Of a DNA stretch of 64,000 bases, positions 1-9,756 are shown in pieces (the first letter of the stretch is position 1; the number at the start of each line of letters is the position of its first letter). The stretch is from the NCBI GenBank assembly GCA_963921195.1, contig OY992537.1:36193410-36257409 (forward strand). Direction: 5' to 3'. A program made the translations under genes and the position numbers. This DNA comes from Pegoplata infirma. Taxonomy: Eukaryota; Arthropoda; Insecta; Diptera; Anthomyiidae. The notes under the pieces are model-generated. The model was not told the origin of the DNA, searched no databases, and worked only from the letters and a program-made list of their open reading frames with translations.

Positions 1-240
1 CTAAGTTTAAAAATGTTTTGATGATATTCAGATTTAATAAGGTTATTAAAGTACGCGTTTAACATACACAAACAAAATTTTAATACATTATTTTAAATTT
101 TTTATAAAATTTGAGAGATTTATGTTAAAATCGGGATGGGGGTTTGTATGGAAGAAGAAGAAGAACTGGTCCGATTCTCTTAAAGTTCGAATTGGTGATT
201 TGTAAAGATAAAACCTGCCAAATTTTAAAAAGATACCTGT
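1..240 (-). repeat. Family E fly repeat fragment
   Basis: This stretch reads in reverse like 62580-62870 (shared AAAATCGGGA, 'ACTGGTCCGATT' and 'CCTGCCAAATTTTAAAA' segments) and in the same direction like 41385-41520. It has no open frame. It is an interspersed repeat, and its other end reappears at 1021-1110, so the copy is interrupted by 241-1020. Confidence 0.6.
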
Positions 241-1020
241 TATTATACACTCAAAAAAAAAAAAACTGTAAAGTTAGCAGAAAAAGCTTGTAAACCTACA
301 AGAAAATTTGCTGATTTTGAACCCACAATTTTTTTGGTAAACTTAGCAAAAACGTTTTGCTAAAAATTAGTTAACTGAAATAATTTTTATTTCAACTTAG
401 TTTATACACATTTGAGGACCCCATTGGGTTCGGACCCAATATGTCCAGACCCCGATGGGCCTAGACCTGGTTGGGTTTCTTAAAAATCGTCATAGTTTTT
501 GATCCAAAATTTGTGTCCGTTTCGCTCTACCTTGCTTAGTTTTTGAGATACGTGATTTTAGCGGATCATTGGGGTCTTGAGAATAAAAAACTCGATAATT
601 TCAAAAATATTACTCGGAGAATTTTTGGTTATTTTGCGGTCTTGTTCTACCTGTTGAGAGCTACAAAAATTCTTTTGGACTTTTTTGTTGTGTCGGCAAT
701 ATTTACCGAGATATGAGCATTTTAAAATTTTCGGGAATGCTAACTTTTTTGGATCCAAACTTAGGTCCCATTAGGGTCCACACATGTGAAGAGGACCCGC
801 GAAAGTATGGAGATTCTTAGAACCAAAAATGCCCTCCATTTTGCTCTATCTGCCTAAGTTTCCGAGATAGCGCCATTTTAAGTTTTCTGAAAATAAAAAA
901 AAAATTATCATTTATTTTTGGTAATGTTAGCAAAAAATCTTGTAAAAATGTTGTCAACTCAATTTCAAATTTAGCAAAAGAAATTAGTTCAAAGTTTGTT
1001 TAAAATTGCTAATGTGCTAA
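241..1020. repeat. Family C repeat block inside family E
   Basis: The block starts with CACTCAAAAAAAAAAAA and contains two 'ccttgcttagtttttgagatac'-like segments. It also has CCCATTGGGT and the phrase GTGTCGGCAATATTTACCGA. The same phrases recur inside two hAT-type elements, at 3575-3970 and (as an inverted pair) at 40170-40640, so it is a mobile sequence block. The reading frame at 558-758 (minus) shows no recognisable protein and is treated as noise. Confidence 0.5.
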
Positions 1021-1539
1021 ATTTAAAGTGGGTCGAGGAAAAATATTTCGCGTAGTTAAAAACAATAGCAAAAACTCATTATAGTCTGTGCCACAAAGAA
1101 GTGTAGGGTATACAAATTGTGTTTTACAGAGGTTGGTTTAGATCTCTAAGGGGAAACTCTTTCCTTCTAGACCGATTTTGCCCTGTTACGAAATTAACCT
1201 GTTTAGAAACAGAAGATACATTTGTGCCCAATTTTGGGAGTCCAGCTCCAGGTAACTTCAGACGGACAGACGGACGGACATCGCTAGAATGTGTTCGAAT
1301 TGACCACTTATCAGTAATCATTGATGTGTTACACACGGAATGACAAAGTGAGTATACGCCAATACCGTGGGGAACAAATTAGACAGGGATGTTTCAGGGG
1401 AAACCTTCTCCCTCTCCATAAATGTTAACAAATTCATTTATAAGAATATATACGCTTAAATAGTTCAATTTTATCTTTTTTTATTTTTTTTTATAACCAC
1501 GCCTCCAAAAGGGGCGGAAAAAATGTAGATCGATGGACT
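1021..1539. repeat. End of family E plus family B fragment
   Basis: 1021-1110 matches the terminal part of family E seen at 41750-41840 (TTCGCGTAGTTA and GTGTAGGGTATA). 1120-1375 is a family B fragment with CAGACGGACAGACGGACGG, 'catcgctagaatgt' and a GTGAGTATAC end. Similar fragments occur at 4640-4865, 24300-24477 and 25940-26020. Overlapping frames on both strands (1119-1343, 1124-1336) are not supported as genes. Confidence 0.55.
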
Positions 1540-1750
1540 TAGGGTTGGCATTCGTACTGTTTTAAACAGTACATGTACTGTTTTTTATAAAAAGTACTGT
1601 TTTATGCACAGCACCTAAAACAGTACGCAAAAGTACTGTTTTTTAAAGCGTGTACTGTTTTTGTACTGTTTTTTTATACTCATCACCAAAATGTAACATT
1701 TTTCGAAAAACGTTTCATATTTGACAAAATTTTAATTCAATTTTTAAAAA

Positions 1751-2554
1751 CACTCAAAATATTTTGTAGGCAAAAACAAATGAAAAACACACTTAAAACA
1801 AATGAATAAACAATTGAAAACCATCCCAGTAATTATTCATTTATTTTAACAAACATCAACATTTCTTTTTTACTGTTGACAAAATTTTCTAAAATAAATA
1901 ACATTAAACATTAAAAAATTACGTTTTTTTCACTCTTTTTAACTAACATATTCGAAAAAAATAGCCTACGAAAACATTAAAAATTAATGATAGTTCTGTA
2001 ATTTTTACCAACAAATTCCCAAAAAAATAACCAACCAAAACATTAAAAACTAATGATTTCGTAGGTTATTTTTTACAATTTTCTATTGAAAAATTTTTAA
2101 TAAAATTTTGGGGAATCGATCCCGCAATCAACTACATTCTAGCCAGACACTCTAACCATCGTGCCAAAGTCACTTGATACAAACATGTTTTTATATTTCT
2201 ATAAATAATTTTTTGAATATTTTTTCTACAAAAAAATAACCGACTTGTGTAGGTAAAAACTAATGACATCTCATTAAAAAATACCAACAATTAAAAAAAA
2301 AATGACGTACACAAATCAATAAAAATTTAAAGAATAATCAGTAGTTTTTACTAACAGAACAAAAATAAACGACTTTAAAAACTAAATGTTAATGAAAGTC
2401 TTTATTTTTTAGTGTGTTATTTTTGAAACAAAGAACAGAAGTAGTCGTTAATAAAAACTGAACACCAAAAACAAATGTTTTTTCTTTTAAAAACGACTAA
2501 ACGGAAAACTTTTAAAATAAACTACAAACAGTTAATGACATAATTTTTTGAGTG
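1751..2554. mobile_element. CACT-ended MITE, copy 1, carrying tRNA-like module
   Basis: The element starts CACTCAAAATATTTTG and ends AATTTTTTGAGTG, so its termini are inverted. Flanking dinucleotides are AA on both sides. It is about 80-90% alike by eye to the copy at 2761-3571, including the internal tRNA-like block, and has no coding frame. The two copies lie in direct orientation 200 bp apart inside the same hAT-type element. They could be two insertions or one segmental duplication. Confidence 0.7.
2108..2178 (-). other. tRNA-like module (Pol III box A/box B) in MITE copy 1
   Basis: Read on the minus strand, TGGCACGATGG matches the box A consensus TRGYNNARNNG at 10 of 11 positions. About 35 nt downstream, GGATCGATTCC matches box B (GGTTCGANTCC) with one mismatch. 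The spacing and the GGTTAGAGTG D-loop-like sequence are those of a tRNA. The stems are degenerate, so this is a tRNA-derived relic and not a functional tRNA; no anticodon can be assigned. Confidence 0.6.
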
Positions 2555-2760
2555 AAGGAGCTAAATGCAATTTAATTTTATACCACACTCAAAAAGAAAA
2601 ATTATTTAAAGAGTGGAAAACTTAACTAAATTCAATAAGGATTTAGCTCCATTGCCATGTTTTCCTTCTTTTTATCTAAATTTTTCTAAAAAATAAGAAA
2701 AATAAAAAACTAGAATATAGGGAAAAATTTATTTTATTGGGTACATCTCATTTAAAGTTA

Positions 2761-3571
2761 CACTCAAAATATTTTGTAGGCAAAAACAAAAGAAAAACAC
2801 ACTTAAAACCAGTGAATATTCAATTGAAAACCATCCCAGTAATTATTCATTTGTTTTAAAAACATCAACATTTATTTTCTACTGTTGGCAAAATTTTCTA
2901 AAATAAATAACACTAAACATTAAAAAATTACGGTTTTTTCATTCTTTTTTACCAACAAATTCGAAAAAAATAACCTACGAAAACATTAAAAATTAATGAT
3001 AGTTCTGTTATTTTTACCAACAAATTCCAAAAAAATAACCTACCAAAACATTAAAAATTAATGATTTCGTAGGTTATTTTATACAATTTTCTATTGAAAT
3101 ATTTTTTTTAAATTTTTAATAAAATTTTGGGGAATCGATCCCGCAATCAACTACATTCTGGCCAGACACTCTACCCATCGTGCCAAAGCCACTTGATACA
3201 AATATGTTTTTATATTTCTATAAATAATTTTTTTAAATTTTTTTTTACAAACAAATAACTGACTTGTGTAGGTAAAAACTAATGATATATCATTAAAAAA
3301 TACCAACAATTAAAAAAAAAAATTACTTACACAAATCATTAAAAATTTAAAGAATAATCCGTAGTTTTTACTTACAGAACAAAAATAAATGACTTTATAA
3401 ATTAAATGTTAGTGAAAGTCTTTATTTTTTAATGTGTCTTTTTGAAACAAAGGACTGATGTAGTCATTAATAAGAACTTAACATCAAACAAATGGTTTTT
3501 CTTTTAAAAACGACTAAACGGAAAACTTTTTAAATAAACTACAAACAGTTAATGATATAATTTTTTGAGTG
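2761..3571. mobile_element. CACT-ended MITE, copy 2, carrying tRNA-like module
   Basis: Second copy of the 1751-2554 element, with CACTCAAAATATTTTG at the left end and AATTTTTTGAGTG at the right. It is flanked by TA on both sides. The 200 bp before it (2555-2760) hold a short inverted pair, GGAGCTAAAT and ATTTAGCTCC. Confidence 0.7.
3126..3196 (-). other. tRNA-like module in MITE copy 2
   Basis: Same block as at 2108-2178 with a few substitutions. Box A-like TGGCACGATGG and box B-like GGATCGATTCC are both kept on the minus strand. Confidence 0.6.
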
Positions 3572-4572
3572 TACGATTGCGGGCAGACCCCATTAGGTTC
3601 GGAACCCATGGGTAAGGATCGTCATAGATTTTGATTCAACATCTGTGCCCTTTTCGCTCCACCTTGCTTAGTTTTTAGGATACGGGAATTTAAGGGCCCA
3701 AAAGGGTCTTTAGATTCTTAACGGGATAACTAAAAAACTATTACACGGAGGGATTAAGACGGTCGTGTAAAGAACTACAAAAATGTATTTGTCATTTTTT
3801 TTGTTTCGGCAATATTTTCTGAGAAATGAGGAACGCCCAAATTTTTAGATTCAAATTGAGGAGTCCATACATTGAAAGAGGACCGGAGATTCTTTATAGA
3901 TTTTTAGAATCGAAAATGAACACTTTTTTTGATCTTTCTGGCTTAGTTTTTGAAATTTTTGAAACATTTTTTGAAAAAAAAAAAATGCCCTTAAATTGCA
4001 TAAAATTTACTAAACCTGAAGAAAAAACTTTATCAATTCAAAGAAGATAAATATGATGAACTAATTGGTTGCAAATTATGTCAAAGAAATTTCAAATTTT
4101 TTATTAAATTTTACTAAATTGTGAAAAAAAACATTTTCCCAAAATTTAGTTAGGCCTTTGTTTGAGTGCAATAATACCGTTTTCGCGTTTGCTTTTTAAA
4201 GTCGTGTTTTAATTAAAACACTGTTTTATGGATTTTTTCATATGTTTTTGATACGAAGATCGGTGTTTTAGTTAAGCGAAAGCATAGACTACAAAAGCTT
4301 TTCAAGTAAGATATCGCGGCAACTAATTGTAAGTCAAATGCTCCAAAAAGTCAATCGCTATTTTTTTCAACACTGATAAAAAATAGAATAAATTTGAGAC
4401 GGTTTACCTAAAATGTTCCACCGTTCTGTTAACAACCTTTTATGTAAAAGGGCTAAGTTTTTGTAGTTTGATATAAAATAAGACTTTTAAAAAAGTACTC
4501 TTTTTATTTGCAATGTACTGTTTTTTGAGACCAAATGTACTGTTATTCCATATTTCAAATCTGGTAACCCTA

Positions 4573-5279
4573 GATGGACTTTATATGGAAAAAAAATATT
4601 TGTTGAACAAATATACAAAAAAAATGCAGATATTTTTTTTTTGGTGTTGTGTAAGTTCTTTAGAAAGGGAACTTTTTCCCCCTTGTCCGATTTTGCCCAT
4701 CTGTGAACTTAACCAGCCTAGGACCATTAGACATATTCGTGCCAAACTTCAGCAGGGTAGTTTTTTAATTTAAGACTGTGTTATGTCCTCCACAAGCGGA
4801 CGTGCAAAGCGACGACGGATATCGCAATAATATCTTAGAATCGATCACTGATAAATTATATATCGGCCATTCCATGAAAGAACGGCCAAAATTTGACCTC
4901 CGGTCATCCGATTTTTATAAAACTTTTTTTTCACAAGCTGGGCACCCTACTGGTAAAGTACGCTGAATTCAATGGTGCTAGCCGTTTTTTGAAGTTAGCG
5001 CTCGTATTCGCGATATTCGCGATTAAAAATTTTTATGCTCAAGTAAAATAAAAATATTTTTAAACTTTTGCATAATTTTTAAATTTAAAGCCACTCAAGT
5101 CTGTTAAACAAACATAACAAACCATAATACCGTGAATTTTTTTTCGCGAAAAACATTTTTTGATCGCGAAAAAAAATTTATTTTCGTCAAAAAATTAGTT
5201 CAATACAAATATTTTTAGTTTGCTTTGAATTTACGACAACCATCTGGTAAAGCTAGTTCGTGTACACTAAATCCCATTG
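4573..5279. repeat. Family B fragment and unassigned AT-rich DNA
   Basis: 4640-4865 is family B (CCGATTTTGCCCATCTG, AACCAGCCTAGGACCAT, ATCGATCACTGATAAA). At 4862 the sequence becomes CGGCCATTCCATG after ATAT, reminiscent of the GGGGCATTCC element ends, but no right end was found. 4970-5279 is AT-rich, with TTCGCG and TCGCGAAAAA motifs and no recognisable gene. Confidence 0.4.
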
Positions 5280-5713
5280 TTCTATAAAAGGTACTTTTTA
5301 TAAAAGGTACTTTTTATAAAAGGTACTTTTTATAAAAGGTACTTTTTGTAAAAGGTACTTTTTGTAAAAGGTACTTTTTATAAAAGGTACTTTTTATAAA
5401 AGGTACTTATTATAAAAGGTACTTTTTATAAAAGGTACTTTTTATAAAAGGTACTTTTTATAAAAGGTACTTTTTTTATAAAAGGTACTTTTTATAAAAG
5501 GTACTTTTTATAAAAGGTACTTTTTATAAAAGGTACTTTTTATAAAAGGTACTTTTTATAAAAGGTACTTTTTATAAAAGGTTCTTTTTATAAAAGGTAC
5601 TTTTTATAAAAGGTACTTTTTATAAAAGGTACTTTTTATAAAAGAGACTTTTTATAAAAGGTCCTTTTTATAAAAGGTACTTTTTATAAAAGGTACTTTT
5701 ATAAAAGGTACGA
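5280..5713. repeat. 16-bp TATAAAAGGTAC minisatellite
   Basis: About 26 head-to-tail copies of a 16-bp unit (TATAAAAGGTACTTTT), nearly homogeneous, with a few GT or CC variants and one expanded T run near 5467-5480. Every unit contains a TATAAAA motif and the palindromic GGTACY core. The array passes directly into a longer-period array that keeps the phrase ATAAAAGGTAC. Confidence 0.95.
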
Positions 5714-6575
5714 AAACGCTACAGAATTTTGGAATGAACTTGTTCTAGAATGTTTTATTTTACTAAAGGATCTTACACTCTAAATTTTAAGTTTGAACAA
5801 CTATTATTTCAGTAAATAAAAAAAAAGTACCAAAAGTACTTTTTTACTCATTAGTTAATCTTTTTGCCGGAAGGTGAACCGACATTGCAAATTTCAATTT
5901 TCTAGTACCATTATTTAAGAAAATATAAAATGTAACAAAAGTACATATTTTTACCCTATTAGAAACATCATTTGCAAAAACCAAGTCTTAGGGGATCTAT
6001 ATTCCGGGAGGTGAACATACAGTCCAAATTTCAAGTCTATGTGACAATTTTTTAAGGAAATATAAAAGGTACCAAAAGTACAGATTTTTTCCCTTTTTAC
6101 CCCCTTAGAATCAACATTGGAAATAATCCAGCCGTACTGGATCTATATTCCAGGATGTAAACATACTGTCCAAATTTCAAGTTTCTATGACCATTATCTC
6201 AGGAGATATAAAAAGCAACAAAAGTACGGTTTTTTACCCTTTTGACCCCCTTAGAATCAACACTGGCAAAAACCCACCCTTTATGGATCTATATTCCGGG
6301 AGGTGAACATACAGTCCTAATTTCAAGTCTCTATGATCATTATATCAGGAGATTTAAAAAGTACCAAAATACAGTTTTTACCCTTTTTACCCCCTTAGAA
6401 TAAACATTGGCAAAACTCCAGCCTTAGTGGATCTTTATTCCGGGAGGTCAACCTACAGTCCAAATTTCAAGTCTCCAACTTCAGCGGTTTGGGCTGGGCG
6501 ATGATGAATGAGTATGTCAGTCAGTCACATTACTCTTTTATATACATATATAGATTTTCAGGATTTGGGCGATTT
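5714..6575. repeat. ~140-bp tandem array with conserved terminal block
   Basis: Four degenerate units share 'ATTCCGGGAGGTGAAC', 'CAAATTTCAAGTC', ATAAAAGGTACCAAAAGTAC and CCCCCTTAGAATC (near 5930, 6061, 6204 and 6354, spacing 137-150 bp). The array ends with TTCAGCGGTTTGGGCTGGGC followed by GTCAGTCAGTCAC and TTTTATATACATATATAG, which looks like an element terminus. Together with 5280-5713 it looks like a non-autonomous element with a repetitive core. Its class is not known to me. Confidence 0.6.
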
Positions 6576-6800
6576 TTGCCATAAAGTTTATTTCTGTCTT
6601 TTATTATTTAACAAAATTAATTTTTTTTAAATGAAAATATTTTTTTTTTTGAGAAATCTGAACAAAATTGAATTTTGGCGATATTTTCCATCCGATTTGG
6701 CGACAAAGCCAAAAAAAAGTCTGGCAACCCCGGTAATATGACGAAGCAAAAAACGGACACACACACATGCTATGTATGTACATAAAAATAACCCAGTTTT

Positions 6801-7842
6801 TATACCCTCCACACTAGTGATAGAGGGTATATATAAGTTTGTCATTCCGTTTGTAACACCTCGAAGTATTGGTCTAGGACCCCATAAAGTATATATATTC
6901 ATGATCCTCGATCGATTTTAAGACGATCTAGCGATGTCCGTCCGTCCGTCCGTCCGTCCGTCCGTCTGTCTGTCTGTCTGTCTGTTGAAAACACGCTAAC
7001 TTTTGAAAGACTTTACGGAGGCTCCTGAAGTTTGGCATATGTGTTGGGCATTTACCTGGTCAGGTTGGTATTGCAATCCAGCGAAATCGGTCCAGTGGTT
7101 CAAAAGTTATGAGCAAAAGACTGAATTTCGACAAGGTTTTTTCGTGAATTTATGAGATAAAAAGCACTATAACTTTCGAAAATCAATTCTGAGGATGCTG
7201 AAGCCTGGCATATATATTTTTCGTTCCACCAGCCTAGTTCGTATTGAATTTCACCCAAATCGGTCCAGTGGTTCAAAAGTTATTAGCAAAACCGTGAATA
7301 TCAGATTAGCTTCACCTTAAATTCACGTGGTGAAAACCCGTTAAACCTGTTTTAAAACCATTGGTAAGTCACAAAAATATTTTAAAACGTATTTTTGTCA
7401 CTCAAAAATATTTTTATACCAAAACAAAAAAAAAATAAACTCGAAAAAAATTTTACACTCAAAAAAAATTTTACACTCAAAAAAAAAAATTTGTAATATT
7501 TTTTTTTAATGTAAAATTCGAAAAAATTTTACACTCAAAAAAAAAATTTGTAAATTTTTTTTTTGAGTGTAAATTTTTTTTTGAATGTAAAATTTGTAAA
7601 TTTTTTTTTTAATGTAAAATTCGAAAAAATTTTACACTCAAAAAAAATTTTACACTCAAAAAAAAATTAGTATTTTTTTTTTTTTTTCAAAAATTACTAA
7701 AAAAAAATTTTTTTACACAAAATAAAATATTTCTAATCATAACTGTTATTTTTTTCACGTTAGAAAATTTACTATCACTTAAAATGGGCATTGTGGAGGG
7801 TATTCATAGATTCGGCCAAGTCGAATTTAACTTTTCTACTTG
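6801..7842 (+). repeat. Family A fly repeat, copy 1 (near full length)
   Basis: It starts with TATACCCTCC...GAGGGTATATATAAG, runs through GCGATGTC and (CCGT)n/(CTGT)n at about 6925-6985, then several 'ATCGGTCCAGTGGTTCAAAA' phrases, a TTTTACACTCAAAA low-complexity zone (7440-7700), and ends GTGGAGGGTATTCATAGATTCGGCCAAGTCGAAT. The AAGTCGAAT/ATTCGACTT hairpin and CTACTTG close the copy. Three frames in it have no protein resemblance. Confidence 0.75.
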
Positions 7843-8609
7843 TTTTATTATTACTTAACGAACTTTTTATACCCTCCACTCTAGTGATAGAGGGTATATA
7901 TAAGTTTGTCATTCCGTTTGTAACACATCAAAATATTGGTCTAGGACCCCATAAAGTATATATATTCATGATCCTTGATCGATTTTAAGTCGATCTAGCG
8001 ATGTCCGTCCGTCCGTCTGTCTGTCCGTTGAAAACACGCTAACTTTTGAAAGACTTTACGGAGGCTCCTGAAGTTTGACATATATGTTCTCCATTTACCG
8101 GGTCAGGTTGGTATTGCAATCCAGCGAAATCTGTCAAGTGGTTCAAAAGTTATGAGAAAAAGAGTAAATTTCGGCAAGGGTATTTTTCGAATTTACAAGA
8201 TTAAAACCACTATAACTTTCGAAAGACAATTCTGAGGGGGCTGAAGCTTAGCATATATATTTGTAGTTCCCCAAGGCTGTTTGGTTTCAGCAAAATCGGT
8301 TTAGTGGTTCAAAAGTTCTAAGCAATGCACTGAATTTCAGATTTGTTTCACCTTAAACTGTTGAAAAATCGTTAAACAAGTTTTTAAAGCATGGTGAAAT
8401 ACCAGTTTTTTAAAACTTGTTGTTGTTCGTTTTCTTGTAGTGGGGTGCAGTTAAGTTGTTATACAAGTAAATATTTGTTATTGTTTTGTTGTTGTTTTTG
8501 TAACTGTATGTAACGGTGTATAGTAAGAATTTTTAGAAAAAAAAATCAAATGAAGTAAAATAAAAAGTGTGAAATATGTGAAATATTTTTTTTTGTATTG
8601 CATATAGGT

Positions 8610-9556
8610 TAGAGTGTCCCTTATTTTGGAAATGTTGGAAATGTTGAGACGGTACCCCCTCATTTTTTTCCTTTTGACTAAAAAATAACTCAGGAAAAAT
8701 TTTACGCCCCTACGACCACGCCTTCCCTACGCGACGGGGCCGTAAAGAGCGGGGCCTTAAAAATCATTTTTACATACAAAGCAAAAAATTTTTTTTTTAT
8801 TTTTATTTTTTTTGTTATTAATTATAATATTACTTGATTAGCTTATTCACGACAAAAAATTTGATTTTGGTGGGATGAGGCTTTCAGTTCTAAAAAATTT
8901 TTCGAAAAAAAAAATTTAGAGCTTTTGGGGTCCTACAGTAAAAATTTTTTAAAAAATATTTTTTTTTAGTTTTGACAAGCAAACGTTTTAGTTGAATTGT
9001 TGCTTTTAATGATATATTTTCATAAAAAAATATTATTCCTATCTGTGACATCTTTATCGTGATCTAAAAAAGGGTAAAAAATGCATATTTGATGTTTTTC
9101 GATACACGATCAAGATGTCACAGATATGAATAATATTTTTTTATGAATATATACCATTAAAAGCAACATTACAACTAAAACCGTTGCTTGTCAAAACTAA
9201 AAAAAAAATTTTTTTAAAAAATTTTTACTGTAGGACCCCAAAAGCTCTAAATTTTTTTTTTCGAAAAATTTTTTAGAACTGAAAGCCTCATCCCACCAAA
9301 ATCAAATTTTTTGTCATGAATAAGCTAACCAAGTAATATTACAATTAATAACAAAAAAATTAAAAATCAAAAAAAAATTTTTTGGTTTGTATGGAAAAAT
9401 TATTTTTAAGGCCCCGTTCTTTAAGGCCCCGTCGCGTATGGAAGGCGTGGTCGTAGGGGCGTAAAATTTTTCCTGAGTTATTTTTTAGTCAAAAGGAAAA
9501 AAATGAGGGGGTACCGTCTCAACATTTCCAACATTTCCAAAATAAGGGACACTCTA
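8610..9556. mobile_element. Foldback hAT-type element, near-perfect palindrome
   Basis: The termini are TAGAGTGTCCCTTATTTTGG and its exact inverse complement. They are flanked by the 8-bp duplication ATATAGGT (8602-8609 and 9557-9564). The arms are ~450 bp each and almost fully complementary (for example ACGCCCCTACGACCACGCC against GGCGTGGTCGTAGGGGCGT), with a ~40-bp spacer near 9066-9105. There is no coding capacity. Single-stranded, it would form a very long hairpin. Family A copy at 47880-47940 gives the empty site. Confidence 0.88.
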
Positions 9557-9756
9557 ATATAGGTATAAAACAACAAAAATATTTTACAAAGTAATTTTGT
9601 TACTCAAAGAAATTGTACACTAAAAAAAATGTTACACTCAAAAAAATGGATACATAATTTTTTTTTAATGAAATGTCACACTCAAAAAATGCTGACAGTC
9701 AAATAAATTTTGCACTCAAAAAAATTTGATTGATTAAAAAAAAGTTTTACTCAAAA

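Larger units (their letters stand above)
1540..4572. mobile_element. hAT-type non-autonomous transposon, 3.0 kb
   Basis: The ends are TAGGGTTGGCA on the left and TGGTAACCCTA on the right, imperfect inverted copies. Both are directly flanked by the 8-bp duplication GATGGACT (1532-1539 and 4573-4580); 8-bp duplications are the hAT signature. Subterminal regions carry many copies of TACTGTTTT in both orientations (left 1555-1675, right 4513-4545), which resemble transposase-binding repeats. No transposase frame is present. Two ~0.8-kb MITEs (1751-2554, 2761-3571) and a family C block (3575-4150) sit inside. The neighbouring repeat reads continuously across the site once one duplication is removed. 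Confidence 0.82.

Noticed and set aside
4862..4900. Left end of another GGGGCATTCC-type element (CGGCCATTCCATG after ATAT)
   Set aside because: No right end or complementary arm was found downstream.
5280..5713. True promoter because of TATAAAA motifs
   Set aside because: The motif is part of a minisatellite unit and no gene follows.
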